From an uncultured Roseovarius sp. (GTDB lineage Bacteria > Pseudomonadota > Alphaproteobacteria > Rhodobacterales > Rhodobacteraceae), in NCBI GenBank assembly GCA_951812895.1, contig OX638333.1:4072001-4136000 (forward strand): 64,000 nt of DNA. The letters run 5' to 3'. Positions 36,377 through 46,418 of this stretch are shown piece after piece; position 1 is the first letter of the stretch; every line of letters starts with the position of its first letter. Position numbers and translations under genes: made by a program. The notes beneath the pieces were generated by a model. That model was not told the DNA's origin. It ran no database searches and saw only the letters and a program-made list of their open reading frames with translations.

Positions 36377-38035
36377 TCATTCGGGCCTCAGCTTTCCGCG
36401 ATAGGTCACGATCAACCCGACCAGAGGCGCAGATATCTCGACATCAAAGACAAAACACCCGTCCTCTTGTGTTTCAAAACTGGCCCCTTTGGGCAGCAGC
36501 ATCCTTGGCAGCGGTAGACCCAGTGCCGACCACCGGCGCGGGATCAAGTATAACCGCTTGTCTTCCACCACCATTGCCAGCGCCACCGCAATGATCCCGA
36601 ACCGTTCAATCAGCAGATGGGCATCCCGCCCCCTGCCCCGGCTTTGATAGGAGGAAAACCGTTTGCCGTCGAAATTCCGCAGCCAGCGCTCTCCTCCCGC
36701 CTCAGGCGAAAGAGTGACCCGAACCGGAACACTCTCCGCTGCCTTTGGAAATCCAAACACCGCGGCAACAATCCGCGCCAGCACGCCCGGTCCACGCCGC
36801 ACTTGCGCAGCTCCGACCCAGTCGCGCGTAACTGCCGCATCATGCAGCGTTTTTACCTGTGATGGCAGATCGTCAAAAGCTGAACCTAACACCTGACGAT
36901 ACAAAGGCACGCCATCGCCATTCCCGGCCCGAAATCCGCACCAGATATCGCGCTTTTCGAACAGATGCTCATAGTCCTCCAGCTCAAGTGCCGCAACGGC
37001 GGGTCTCGCTCCGGTTACAGGGCGCTCTCCACGCAAATATTTGCGCACAACCGCCTCTATCGCCATCGAAGGAATATAGGGGCCGTCATCCCCTTCGGCC
37101 AACAGATGCCAAGACAACGTCTCCGCCGACCCGTTGCTGACACCTTTCACCTCAACATACATCCCACCCCGATGTTCGCCAAATTGCATCAGGTTCAAAA
37201 CCCGGTGAAACAACCCAGCCATCGGCGCCAAAGACGGCAACCGCAACGTCGCCCGTGTCTTTGCCAATACGTTGAGCATCCGGTGCAGGATTTCCGGCAC
37301 TGGGCCCGCCCCCATCCAGATGTCACGCAATCCGTCATGTTCGGGCGGAATCACCTGCAAATCCGGCACATCCACCAGCGAGAACCGGATATTGTGCAGC
37401 GGCAACTTCCCTGGAACCGCAATCGTGTACCTTCTGCTTTCGGTCAACCCCCGGGCCTCTGCCTGCTTGCCATCCCGCCACAATCGCACCGGGGCTCCTG
37501 CATATCCCAATACCGCTCCCATCACGTTCAACCCAATTCCGGCGTAAGGTGACGGTGCAATCCCACCCTCGACAGGGGTGATCTGCAGGCGTTGTGCCAT
37601 CCGACGCAACACTGCCGCGGTCAAAACCGGGAAGCTGCTTACCCCGGACAGAACAAAGACATTGGCGGCGCGTGCCTCTGCATCGAACTGAGAAATCCCA
37701 AAAACAAAATCGGCCCCGTCCGCGAAATCCATATAATGCACGCCATTGGCAACGCACGCCCGAACAACGCCATATGGATCGTTTCCATAATTCTGAAACG
37801 GCCCGGAGGCATCAACCAGTAGATCGGGCCGGACCTCTGTCAGCGCCTTTTCCACTTTGTCCCGTGGCAGACGCATCGGCTTCACCCGGGCGTGACCCAC
37901 AAATCGCTCACAAAAGGCTTCAGCACGTGCCGCGTTGCGGCCACCTACAATCATCTCAATTTCCGGCACATCACCCAGCAATTCAACCAGCCGCCCGCCA
38001 AACACACCATATCCGCCAAGGATGAGGATTCTCAT
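36377..38035 (-). CDS. Saccharopine dehydrogenase-like protein with DUF4166 C-terminus
   Basis: 552 aa. The N-terminal Rossmann domain (ILGGYGVFGGRLVELL, about 2-17) and VDASGPFQNYG belong to the saccharopine-dehydrogenase-like family. The C-terminal part (about 370-550) matches DUF4166. No proof of lysine metabolism; relatives are often of unknown substrate. It overlaps the DCC-family gene by 4 bp. As the two are cotranslated, the thiol-disulfide-like partner may act with it. Confidence 0.82.
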   Translation of the reverse strand: MRILILGGYGVFGGRLVELLGDVPEIEMIVGGRNAARAEAFCERFVGHARVKPMRLPRDKVEKALTEVRPDLLVDASGPFQNYGNDPYGVVRACVANGVHYMDFADGADFVFGISQFDAEARAANVFVLSGVSSFPVLTAAVLRRMAQRLQITPVEGGIAPSPYAGIGLNVMGAVLGYAGAPVRLWRDGKQAEARGLTESRRYTIAVPGKLPLHNIRFSLVDVPDLQVIPPEHDGLRDIWMGAGPVPEILHRMLNVLAKTRATLRLPSLAPMAGLFHRVLNLMQFGEHRGGMYVEVKGVSNGSAETLSWHLLAEGDDGPYIPSMAIEAVVRKYLRGERPVTGARPAVAALELEDYEHLFEKRDIWCGFRAGNGDGVPLYRQVLGSAFDDLPSQVKTLHDAAVTRDWVGAAQVRRGPGVLARIVAAVFGFPKAAESVPVRVTLSPEAGGERWLRNFDGKRFSSYQSRGRGRDAHLLIERFGIIAVALAMVVEDKRLYLIPRRWSALGLPLPRMLLPKGASFETQEDGCFVFDVEISAPLVGLIVTYRGKLRPE

Positions 38036-38490
38036 TGCAGTAATCTTTGCTGCACGCCCTTGTCAGGCATCGCACACATATCCGCCGTTCCGAATATCCG
38101 GTACCGATTGCGCGCCACCAACCGGTACAGCCAGTCGCGCACCCCGCGTGGCAGGATGTACAACACCGACAACAGCCGCCAACGCCCGCCCAGCTGTCCA
38201 CTCACCCGGATAAATGTCCCAAGCGAATGATGCGCCACGCCCAGTTCCAGGTATAGCCAGGACACAGGATCCTCCGGATCCATCCCGTAGTGCCGCATCA
38301 GCGCTGTACCCAGATTTGATTGCATGGGGATGATCCGAAACTTCTCGTCCCTGTCATTGCGCGCGATCCAGGCCGCTCCCCGGGCACACAGCGCACAGCG
38401 CGCATCCATCACAGTCACAAATTCTCCTGCCGAAAACTCCGGCACCGCAGGGTCGCTGCGATAGGAATAGGCTTCGTTCTGCGCATTCAT
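38032..38490 (-). CDS. DCC-family (DUF393) thiol-disulfide oxidoreductase-like protein
   Basis: 152 aa. It has the DARCALCARGAAWIARND motif with the Cys-X2-Cys of DCC proteins and the WLYLELG and LSVLYILPRGVRDWLYRLVARNRYRIFG segments of DUF393. It may be thioredoxin-like, but biochemical evidence for the family is thin. It overlaps the saccharopine-dehydrogenase-like gene. Confidence 0.83.
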   Translation of the reverse strand: MNAQNEAYSYRSDPAVPEFSAGEFVTVMDARCALCARGAAWIARNDRDEKFRIIPMQSNLGTALMRHYGMDPEDPVSWLYLELGVAHHSLGTFIRVSGQLGGRWRLLSVLYILPRGVRDWLYRLVARNRYRIFGTADMCAMPDKGVQQRLLQ

Positions 38491-38700
38491 GATTGAAATT
38501 TAGGAATCTCGTAAAGGCTTGCCAATGTAGCAATTTGTCTCTGGCTGTATTGCTCCGCCCAGGCACCACCACCGGCACAACAGACCCCGGACCATTCAGC
38601 TGCGACGATTCATCCTTAACATAGTTTCGAATAATTCTAACGATTGCGGTATTAATCTCCCTGACAACCCATGTTTGACCGCTTTCGTAAAGAGGAACCC

Positions 38701-39156
38701 ATGAAGTATCACATCATCGCCGTCCTTACCCTTTCCATGCTCGCTCTGCCTGCTCTCGCAGAAGGGGACGCAGCAAAAGGTGAAGATGAGTTCAAAAAAT
38801 GCAAAGCATGCCACATGATCACGCTGGACAAGCAGGTCTTTGTCAAAGGCGGCCGCTCCGGCCCCAATCTTTACGGCGTCATTGGCCGTACAGCTGGTAC
38901 ATATGATGGATTTAAATATTCCAAGGCCCTGGCCGCCGCGGGTGCGGACGGGCTAGTCTGGGACGAGGCCACGCTTGCAGAGTTCATCAAGGACCCGAAA
39001 GCATTTCTCGGGGATCGCTCAAAGATGACCTTCCGAATGAAGAAAAACGCCGAAGATGTCGCTGCCTATCTGGCGACCTTCTCAATCACGGAACCCGAAG
39101 AAGATGCGCCCGCTGCCCCCCTAGAAGGAACCGCCGAACAAGACACTGCAGACTAG
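38701..39156 (+). CDS. Periplasmic class I cytochrome c (c552/c2 type)
   Basis: 151 aa from the ATG at 38701, with AAAGAGGA upstream; a longer frame has no family support. Signal peptide cleaved after LPALA. One haem motif CKACH (34-38) and Met109 (KMTF) as axial ligand. An acidic, Pro/Ala-rich C-terminal tail (about 130-151) is present. It is a soluble electron carrier and, as a neighbour of ctaD, a plausible donor to the aa3 oxidase. Confidence 0.9.
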   Translation: MKYHIIAVLTLSMLALPALAEGDAAKGEDEFKKCKACHMITLDKQVFVKGGRSGPNLYGVIGRTAGTYDGFKYSKALAAAGADGLVWDEATLAEFIKDPKAFLGDRSKMTFRMKKNAEDVAAYLATFSITEPEEDAPAAPLEGTAEQDTAD

Positions 39157-39430
39157 CACGAGGACACCCTGTAACCCCAGTGGAACAACGCACATGTAGC
39201 GCTGTGGCATGTCACCGAACACCGCCGCTTCTTTCTTGCTTTAAATACCCAAGAGCAAAAACCTCTCCCCCGGACCAGAGGTCAGTCACAAGGGTGCGAC
39301 AAATTTATTTGATCTAAGACAAACTCTCGCATTGCCCTGCACGGCCCGACCTTCTAAAACCGGCAGGGATCACGTGCGTGTGACTCATCCGGTTTCGTGC
39401 GCGCTACAACACACCAGCAGGAGGCATCAA

Positions 39431-41104
39431 ATGGCAGACGCAGCCATTCACGGCCACGGACACGAAGACAATCGCGGGTTCTTTACCCGCTGGTTCATGT
39501 CCACCAACCACAAAGATATCGGTATTCTTTACCTTGTCGTCTCGGCATTTGTCGGGCTGATCTCGGTTCTCTTTACCGTCTATATGCGGCTCGAACTGAT
39601 GGAGCCTGGGGTACAGTATATGTGCCTCGAAGGCGCGCGGTTCATAGCGGACAGCGCTGCGGAATGTACCCCGAACGGGCACCTTTGGAACGTTATGATC
39701 ACCTACCACGGTGTCCTGATGATGTTCTTTGTGGTTATCCCGGCACTTTTCGGTGGTTTTGGTAACTTCTTCATGCCGCTTCAGATCGGCGCGCCGGACA
39801 TGGCATTCCCGCGGATGAACAACCTGTCCTTCTGGCTATACGTAACCGGTACTTCACTGGGTGTTGCTTCGCTGCTCGCACCGGGTGGCAACGGTCAGGC
39901 CGGTTCCGGTGTGGGCTGGGTGCTTTACGCGCCTCTGTCAACGACCGAGGCGGGTATGTCGATGGATCTGGCGATTTTTGCCGTGCACGTTTCGGGCGCC
40001 AGCTCGATCCTGGGTGCGATCAACATGATCACCACCTTCCTGAACATGCGCGCCCCGGGCATGACGTTGTTCAAGGTTCCGCTGTTTTCATGGTCAATCT
40101 TCGTCACCGCGTGGCTGATCCTGCTGTCGCTGCCGGTTCTGGCGGGGGCCATCACAATGCTGCTGACTGATCGGAACTTTGGCACCACCTTCTTTGATCC
40201 CGCCGGTGGCGGCGATCCGATCCTTTATCAGCACATCCTGTGGTTCTTTGGCCATCCAGAGGTGTACATCATCATCCTGCCTGGCTTTGGTATCATCTCC
40301 CACGTGATTGCGACCTTCGCGCGCAAGCCTGTGTTCGGGTACCTGCCAATGGTCTGGGCGCTGATCGCGATTGGGGCTCTGGGCTTTGTTGTCTGGGCGC
40401 ACCATATGTACACGGTTGGTATGTCGTTGACCCAGCAAAGCTATTTCATGCTGGCGACGATGGTCATCGCGGTTCCCACGGGGGTCAAGGTGTTCAGCTG
40501 GATCGCCACCATGTGGGGCGGCTCGATTGAGTTCAAAACACCCATGCTCTGGGCATTCGGCTTCCTGTTCCTGTTCACCGTGGGCGGGGTTACAGGGATC
40601 GTTCTGTCACAGGCAGGCATCGACCGGGCCTATCACGACACCTATTATGTTGTGGCCCACTTCCACTATGTGATGTCGCTTGGCGCAGTCTTCGCTATCT
40701 TTGCGGGCATGTATTTTTACTTCCCCAAGATGACCGGCCGCATGTACCCTGAATGGGCAGGCAAACTGCACTTCTGGACCATGTTCATTGGCGCCAACCT
40801 GACCTTCTTCCCCCAGCACTTCCTGGGCCGTCAGGGCATGCCACGCCGCTATATCGACTATCCAGAAGCGTTCGCGCCTTGGAACTACTGGTCGTCAATC
40901 GGTGCGTTCATCTCGTTTGCATCCTTCGTGTTCTTCTTTGGCATCGTGTTCTACTCGCTCTTCCGCGGGGCACGGGTGACCGAGAACAACCCTTGGAACG
41001 AATATGCCGACACGCTGGAATGGACTGTGCCCTCGCCACCGCCAGAGCACACATTCGAAATCTTGCCAAAGCAGGAAGAATGGGACAAAGGCCACGCGCA
41101 CTAA
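39431..41104 (+). CDS. ctaD: Cytochrome c oxidase subunit I (aa3 type)
   Basis: 557 aa with 12 membrane helices. The ATG at 39431 is preceded by AGCAGGAGGC. Haem-copper ligands are all present: HGVLMMF (first haem a His), HPEVYI with the Tyr of the His-Tyr cross-link, WAHHMYT (CuB) and HFHYV (haem a3 and a). It reduces oxygen to water and pumps protons. As in other Rhodobacteraceae it stands apart from the subunit II/III cluster. A strong terminator follows. Confidence 0.97.
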   Translation: MADAAIHGHGHEDNRGFFTRWFMSTNHKDIGILYLVVSAFVGLISVLFTVYMRLELMEPGVQYMCLEGARFIADSAAECTPNGHLWNVMITYHGVLMMFFVVIPALFGGFGNFFMPLQIGAPDMAFPRMNNLSFWLYVTGTSLGVASLLAPGGNGQAGSGVGWVLYAPLSTTEAGMSMDLAIFAVHVSGASSILGAINMITTFLNMRAPGMTLFKVPLFSWSIFVTAWLILLSLPVLAGAITMLLTDRNFGTTFFDPAGGGDPILYQHILWFFGHPEVYIIILPGFGIISHVIATFARKPVFGYLPMVWALIAIGALGFVVWAHHMYTVGMSLTQQSYFMLATMVIAVPTGVKVFSWIATMWGGSIEFKTPMLWAFGFLFLFTVGGVTGIVLSQAGIDRAYHDTYYVVAHFHYVMSLGAVFAIFAGMYFYFPKMTGRMYPEWAGKLHFWTMFIGANLTFFPQHFLGRQGMPRRYIDYPEAFAPWNYWSSIGAFISFASFVFFFGIVFYSLFRGARVTENNPWNEYADTLEWTVPSPPPEHTFEILPKQEEWDKGHAH

Positions 41105-41124
41105 GCGCATCGGATCAAAGTTAC

Positions 41125-41158
41125 AAAAAAGGCCCTGGATTACCCGGGGCCTTTTTTT
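41125..41158 (+). terminator. Intrinsic terminator after ctaD
   Basis: AAAAAGGCCC and GGGCCTTTTT arms with a loop of about 10 nt and a run of seven T residues (41152-41158). Near-perfect rho-independent form. Confidence 0.92.
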
Positions 41159-41264
41159 CGTGTATTCCGCACCAATCGAACGCTGATTTTCCGCATCCAC
41201 GACACACCCCTGAATTTCTGCTAAAACCGGATGCACCGGGAATTCTGATTGGGGGAACAATGCA

Positions 41265-42125
41265 ATGAAAACAGTTTCCGTTATTGGCCTTGGTGCCATG
41301 GGCGCGGCGCTGGCGGAATCACTGCTCAAAGCCGGATATGACCTCACTGTCTGGAACCGATCCGCTGAAAAAGCAGCGGCACTGGTGGCAAACGGTGCCA
41401 CGCTGGCCCCAACCGCAAAGGCTGCTGTCGCTGCCAGCGATGTCACCGTGATCTGCATCCAGTCGCATTCTGACACCCAGATCCTGCTTTCGGACATGTC
41501 TGACGTCATCAAGGGCAAAACCATCATCGAAACCAGCACCGGCGATGCCAATGATGCCAGGGCTCTCGCAGGATGGATCATGGATGCCGGTGCACGTTGC
41601 CTTATCGGAATGATTGCAACCTTCCCCGGCGGCATCGGCAAATCCGACAGTGCCATCGTCACAGTTGGCGACGAAACCGTCTGGACCGATCATCGCGACA
41701 TCATCACCACCATGGCCGGCGCATCTTCATACCTTGGTCCTGAACTCGGCGCTCTGGCCGCGCTTTTTGCCGCGCTGTTCCTTCCGCGCCAGGGTTTCAT
41801 GTTCGGCCTGATCTACGGCGCGCTGCTGTGTGAAAAATCGGGCATCTCGATGGAAGAATACGTCCGCCAGATCCCTTTAACCGTCAAAGTGGTGCATGAC
41901 TATTTCGATGTCTTCGCCAGTACCGTCCCGACAGGTGACTTCGACAACCCACCCGCTTCTGTCGGCACTTACAACGCGGCCTTTCGCGACGTGCTCGATA
42001 CGTTTAAAACCGCGGGTGTCCGGCACGAACTTCCGGAACTGCTCGGCAATCTTGTACAGGACGGCGTTGATGCCGGATTGTCGGACAAACAGGTCACCGC
42101 ATTGATCCGGCTGATGTCCCGCTAA
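41265..42125 (+). CDS. NAD(P)-dependent oxidoreductase, imine-reductase/beta-hydroxyacid dehydrogenase type
   Basis: 286 aa. The N-terminal Rossmann fold has GLGAMG (8-13) and VWNRS at the end of beta-2, with Arg favouring NADPH. The conserved Lys of true 3-hydroxyisobutyrate dehydrogenases is not in its usual motif. The central GMIATFPGGIGKSDSAIVTVGD segment and C-terminal helical part fit the imine reductase branch. It would reduce a cyclic or linear imine. Stand-alone gene after the ctaD terminator. Confidence 0.78.
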   Translation: MKTVSVIGLGAMGAALAESLLKAGYDLTVWNRSAEKAAALVANGATLAPTAKAAVAASDVTVICIQSHSDTQILLSDMSDVIKGKTIIETSTGDANDARALAGWIMDAGARCLIGMIATFPGGIGKSDSAIVTVGDETVWTDHRDIITTMAGASSYLGPELGALAALFAALFLPRQGFMFGLIYGALLCEKSGISMEEYVRQIPLTVKVVHDYFDVFASTVPTGDFDNPPASVGTYNAAFRDVLDTFKTAGVRHELPELLGNLVQDGVDAGLSDKQVTALIRLMSR

Positions 42126-42280
42126 CCACTCAGCAATTATTTTGTTTAAGTCGGTTTTCGTTAAACCCAAATCAGGTTTGGCGAAAAACTCCTGACGACG
42201 CATTTATAGTGTTCTGTTTCCCAACCACCTGATCGCTCAGGTTTATTGCGAAACGTTTAAACCCAAGATCGGAGGCACCT

Positions 42281-43162
42281 ATGAACCGCAACAGCCAGTC
42301 CTATGGTGTCATCCTTCTTCTGGTCGCCGCTGCTCTGATCGGCCTGATGCCGACCGCAGCCAAATTCGCCTATCTGGATGGTGCCAATGCTCTCTTTGCG
42401 ATGCTGGGCCGTTCGGTCACAGGTGTGATCGTAATCCTTCTCTTTATCTTCATCACCGGTCGCGGCACGGGTCTTTCCCTGCGAAACATGCGCATTTCGT
42501 TCCTGTCCGGCGTCACCCATGTTGTTGCCGCCATCGGTATTCTTGCCTCCATCGTCTATATCGACATTAGCCTGGCCAACATCATCCTGTTCCTCTACCC
42601 GTTTCCAATTGCCGTCATAGCCCATTTTCGCGGCGAAACACCGCTCACCCCGGCGATGCTGGGTTTGATGGTGCTGGCAATGGTCGGTCTCGTACTGGTG
42701 CTCGGTAACTTCAGCAGCACAGACCCCCGTGGCATCGCCATCGCGGTTATGGGGATGCTCGGGTTCACCTTCATGATCATCTCGATGGCCGATCTGACAA
42801 AAGAGGCCGGCGCTCCAAACTCTAATCTGCTCATGACAATCTGGGCTGTGTTAATCTTCTCGCTTGCTGCCCTGATCGGCCCGCAGACCGGCCTGATCGA
42901 TCCGCTGGCATTGCCAAACACTCTGACAGGCTGGATTGCGGTTGCCACCGTCGGGATCACTTTTTCCCTTGGCTATCTGTGCTTTTTCATCAGCGCCAAT
43001 ATCATCGGCACCGCCCGTGCCTCTCTGCTCAGCATTTCGGAACCCGTCATGATCATCCTCTTTGCTGTCCTTCTGGTCGGCGAGGTTCTCAGCCTTATCC
43101 AGTGGATCGGCGTGGCGTTGGTGATCACAAGCCTCGCCCTGACCGAGATCGCCCGGCGCTGA
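42281..43162 (+). CDS. DMT superfamily (EamA) transporter
   Basis: 293 aa with ten predicted helices in two EamA repeats; [27 protein letters not shown] near the start is typical. One of three EamA exporters in the window (also 45313 and 61278), each only distantly related to the others. Substrate unknown; small metabolite export is usual. The ATG at 42281 follows ATCGGAGGC. Confidence 0.88.
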   Translation: MNRNSQSYGVILLLVAAALIGLMPTAAKFAYLDGANALFAMLGRSVTGVIVILLFIFITGRGTGLSLRNMRISFLSGVTHVVAAIGILASIVYIDISLANIILFLYPFPIAVIAHFRGETPLTPAMLGLMVLAMVGLVLVLGNFSSTDPRGIAIAVMGMLGFTFMIISMADLTKEAGAPNSNLLMTIWAVLIFSLAALIGPQTGLIDPLALPNTLTGWIAVATVGITFSLGYLCFFISANIIGTARASLLSISEPVMIILFAVLLVGEVLSLIQWIGVALVITSLALTEIARR

Positions 43163-43246
43163 CGACCCGCCCTGCATTCTACCCTTTCCCCGCGCCCCTG
43201 CCCCGTGCTAAGCCCGCCGCACCCTGAACCAGCCAGAGCGCGCGCT

Positions 43247-44176
43247 ATGTCCAACGAAATCCGCCTCGCATTTGAGCACCCTTCGGAACGGGCCGATGCC
43301 ACGGCCCCTGATGGCCCGCTGGACCGCATTTCCCTGCGCGACCATATTGTCGAGGTTGAGATCGGCGCCTTTCAGGCCGAGCGCGGCACAACTCAGCGTA
43401 TCTGCTTCAACGTCGTGGTAGAGGTCCGACCAGTCACTCACCGTATCGATGATGATGTTGACCGCATCCTGTCCTATGACCGCGTGACCGAAGCCATCGC
43501 CGCAGAGCTGGCCGACGAACGGCTCAACCTGCTGGAAACCCTGGCCGGGCGCATTGCTGAACGCATCCTGCTGGAGCCACAGGCGGTGCGCACCTTTGTA
43601 CGCATTGAAAAACTGGACCGTGGCCCCGGTGCGCTTGGCGTGGAAATCGTCCGCTCCACCGACGATCTCGCAACCAAAACCGCGACCCCGCATGCCGACA
43701 CCACCCCGCACCCGCATGTGGTCTATCTGACCAACGCGGCGATCCGCTCGCCCAACCTCACCCGCTGGCTTGACCAGCTGCAGGCGCGGGCCGAACCGAT
43801 CATTCTATGTGTTGGCCACGCCGACACGGACGCCCCACAAACCGGCCACAAGATGACCCAACGACGCGTGGATCTGCTGGCGCTGGAACAAAACGCATGG
43901 GTTCTGGCCGGCCGCGATGACCGCTGCGTGGTGGTCGACACACGGACAGAGCTCGACTGGTCAATGAAAAACGGCCAGATCAGCGTCTGGGGCCCCTCCA
44001 AGATCGTTCTTGACGCCGTGGACGGCCCTGCCACCGGCCCTGATGATCCCGTTGCCCTCGCCGCGTGGTTCGCCGGACATATCGAGGCATCTGACCTGCT
44101 TTTGATCGGTGAGCGCCCGCCCAGCTCTTCACCAGTGCCGGTGCTCATTCAGGATATCGCACAATCAGGTCTGTAA
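43247..44176 (+). CDS. folB: Dihydroneopterin aldolase with extra C-terminal domain
   Basis: 309 aa from the ATG at 43247. The N-terminal part (about 22-145) is FolB: DHIVEVEIGAFQAERGTTQRICFNVVVEV, DRILSYDRVTEAI, ERLNLLETLAGRIAERIL with the catalytic Glu/Lys region. FolB alone is about 120 aa; the extra 160 residues form a separate alpha/beta domain I do not recognise. It cleaves dihydroneopterin to hydroxymethyl-dihydropterin in folate synthesis. It lies 31 bp before folP. Confidence 0.87.
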   Translation: MSNEIRLAFEHPSERADATAPDGPLDRISLRDHIVEVEIGAFQAERGTTQRICFNVVVEVRPVTHRIDDDVDRILSYDRVTEAIAAELADERLNLLETLAGRIAERILLEPQAVRTFVRIEKLDRGPGALGVEIVRSTDDLATKTATPHADTTPHPHVVYLTNAAIRSPNLTRWLDQLQARAEPIILCVGHADTDAPQTGHKMTQRRVDLLALEQNAWVLAGRDDRCVVVDTRTELDWSMKNGQISVWGPSKIVLDAVDGPATGPDDPVALAAWFAGHIEASDLLLIGERPPSSSPVPVLIQDIAQSGL

Positions 44177-44207
44177 AAGAAAACCATCACACCGAGATGT
44201 CCCTGTT

Positions 44208-45218
44208 ATGACCTACTACCGTCCGATCCCCAGCACTGACCTCCACCGGCCACCGGGAAGCTATCTCCTGGCGGGCGGATGGGTCTGGTTCGATACGGTT
44301 GAGGTTCTGCAACGCGATGCACCCCCGGTACTGATGGCCGCTTCAAAGCTTCCTGCAGACATGCTTGAGCGGCTGACCGCCCCGCGCGCGCCCATCTGCG
44401 GCCTTGGCTTTGATACGCCGCACCTGATGGGAATCCTGAACGTAACCCCGGACAGCTTTTCCGATGGGGGACAGTATAATGCCCCTAAAGCGGCGCTGGC
44501 CCGCACCCATGACATGATCGCCCAAGGGGCGGCAATCATCGATATCGGCGGCGAATCCACCCGCCCCGGCGCCACAGAAGTTACCATTGACGACGAAATT
44601 AACCGCACTGCTCCAGTCATCGTCAATCTGCGAGACGCATCCGATATTCCCATATCCATCGACACCCGCAAGGCCGACGTGGCCCGCGCGGCCCACACTG
44701 CCGGTGCCACGCTGGTCAATGACGTGGCGGGCTTTACCTTTGATCCCGATCTCGCACCCTTTTGTGCAGCTGCCGGATTACCGGTCTGCGTGATGCATGC
44801 ACAGGGCACGCCGGAGATCATGCAAAGGGATCCACGCTACGACAACGTGGCGCTCGACATCTATGACTACCTCTCTGACCGGGTCGATGCCCTGATCGCG
44901 CTTGGCATTCCGCGTTCGCAAATCATCACCGACCCCGGAATCGGTTTCGGCAAAACCCTCGATCACAATCTGGCGCTCTTGCAAAACCTCTCGCTCTTTC
45001 ACGGGCTTGGATGTCCGATCCTGCTCGGCGCTTCTCGCAAGCGTTTTATCGGCACGATCGGCGGCACCGAAGAGGCGCGCAACCGCGCAGCGGGCTCCGT
45101 TGCCGTCGCTCTTGCTGGTGTTGCCCAAGGCGTTCAGATGCTGCGGGTTCACGACGTCCGCGAAACGGCCGAGGCTTTGCGCCTTTGGCAAGCGGCAACC
45201 CTGGGTCAAATGGGCTGA
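44208..45218 (+). CDS. folP: Dihydropteroate synthase
   Basis: 336 aa. TIM barrel signature MGILNVTPDSFSDGG and DIGGESTRPGA, plus GFGKTLDHN and GASRKRF. It joins hydroxymethyl-dihydropterin pyrophosphate to p-aminobenzoate and is the sulfonamide target. An N-terminal extension of about 75 residues precedes the barrel. Cotranscribed with folB. Confidence 0.95.
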   Translation: MTYYRPIPSTDLHRPPGSYLLAGGWVWFDTVEVLQRDAPPVLMAASKLPADMLERLTAPRAPICGLGFDTPHLMGILNVTPDSFSDGGQYNAPKAALARTHDMIAQGAAIIDIGGESTRPGATEVTIDDEINRTAPVIVNLRDASDIPISIDTRKADVARAAHTAGATLVNDVAGFTFDPDLAPFCAAAGLPVCVMHAQGTPEIMQRDPRYDNVALDIYDYLSDRVDALIALGIPRSQIITDPGIGFGKTLDHNLALLQNLSLFHGLGCPILLGASRKRFIGTIGGTEEARNRAAGSVAVALAGVAQGVQMLRVHDVRETAEALRLWQAATLGQMG

Positions 45219-45312
45219 ATTTCCGGGTTTGTGTGCATGATGTACTCAAACATGCTCAGATCGCCCGAATTTTGTACAAAACGGATGTACAATTTGTGCA
45301 AAGTTTACACAT

Positions 45313-46236
45313 TCAGCCGCGACCGAAAAGCCGCCGCAAAGCCCCCAGCTGGCTCAGCGCCACGCCGCTCAAAATCAGCACCAACCCAAGCAGCAGACTT
45401 GGCGGAAGCGGCTCTGTAAGGACCAAGGTACCAAAAACGACCGACCAGATAGGTACCTGATAGTTAACAAGACTCATGAAAACCGGCCCGGCCTCGCGGA
45501 TCACCATGACCAGCAGTATTTGCGCAACACCCGTAGGCAGTATCCCCAAGTACAAAAGTGCAAATAAGCTTTTCGCATTCAGCGTGTCAGGCAACCCTTC
45601 CATGTACAGCGCATAAGGGGTGAAGATCAGGCTAGCCAGTAACAGCACGGCTGTGGCGAGTGCCAATCGATCAACATCCGGGCATAACCGGGTACAAATC
45701 GTCCCAATCGCATAACAGCTGGCCGCGCAGACGCATGCAATTTTTGCAAGTATTTCCATGTCATTACCGGTCGAAGCGAATGCTGTTGGTCCGATAAGAA
45801 TGATCACTCCAATCGTGCCGGTCACGAATCCCGTAAGCCGACGCAGCGTTAACGTTTCACCCGGCACAAATACATGCGCCAACGGCAAAACAAACAATGG
45901 CACAACCGCCATGCACACGCCTGCAAATCCAGATGCGACCACTTGTTGACCCCACGACAACAAGGCGAACGGGGCCGCATTGGAAAACAACGCCAACACC
46001 AGTGCAAACAGCCAAATACGGATGGCATTCGGACCACGCCTGGGAGGCAGGCCAGAACCCATAACGCACGAAAGAATAACAAGAAAAATAGCGCCCAGTG
46101 TCAGCCGTGTTGCGACAAGCACAAGAGGGCCGACACCCGTCAGCGCGATGGTGACGAACATGAATGAAGCGCCCCAGATCACCCCCAGGATCGCCAATCT
46201 CAACCAGTTTATTGGGCTTATTTCAGGCACGCTCAT
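45313..46236 (-). CDS. DMT superfamily (EamA) transporter
   Basis: 307 aa with ten hydrophobic segments in two EamA repeats (WGASFMFVTIALTGVGPLVLVATR at the start). Convergent with folP and divergent from the P-loop gene at 46419. Substrate not evident. Confidence 0.88.
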   Translation of the reverse strand: MSVPEISPINWLRLAILGVIWGASFMFVTIALTGVGPLVLVATRLTLGAIFLVILSCVMGSGLPPRRGPNAIRIWLFALVLALFSNAAPFALLSWGQQVVASGFAGVCMAVVPLFVLPLAHVFVPGETLTLRRLTGFVTGTIGVIILIGPTAFASTGNDMEILAKIACVCAASCYAIGTICTRLCPDVDRLALATAVLLLASLIFTPYALYMEGLPDTLNAKSLFALLYLGILPTGVAQILLVMVIREAGPVFMSLVNYQVPIWSVVFGTLVLTEPLPPSLLLGLVLILSGVALSQLGALRRLFGRG

Positions 46237-46418
46237 ATCCCCTCTGGCACACGAGCAACTCGATTGATCCGCTCTACCCTGCCATTAACCTTTTTGTAGC
46301 TGCTGTACAGCCTTCATTTCACAGCTGCGCAGCTCAACAGCGATGGCTCAGCCGCGCAGAAATAGCACATGATGATTTACACACTGTTTCACACACAAAA
46401 TGTGCTGCATGCTCAGGC

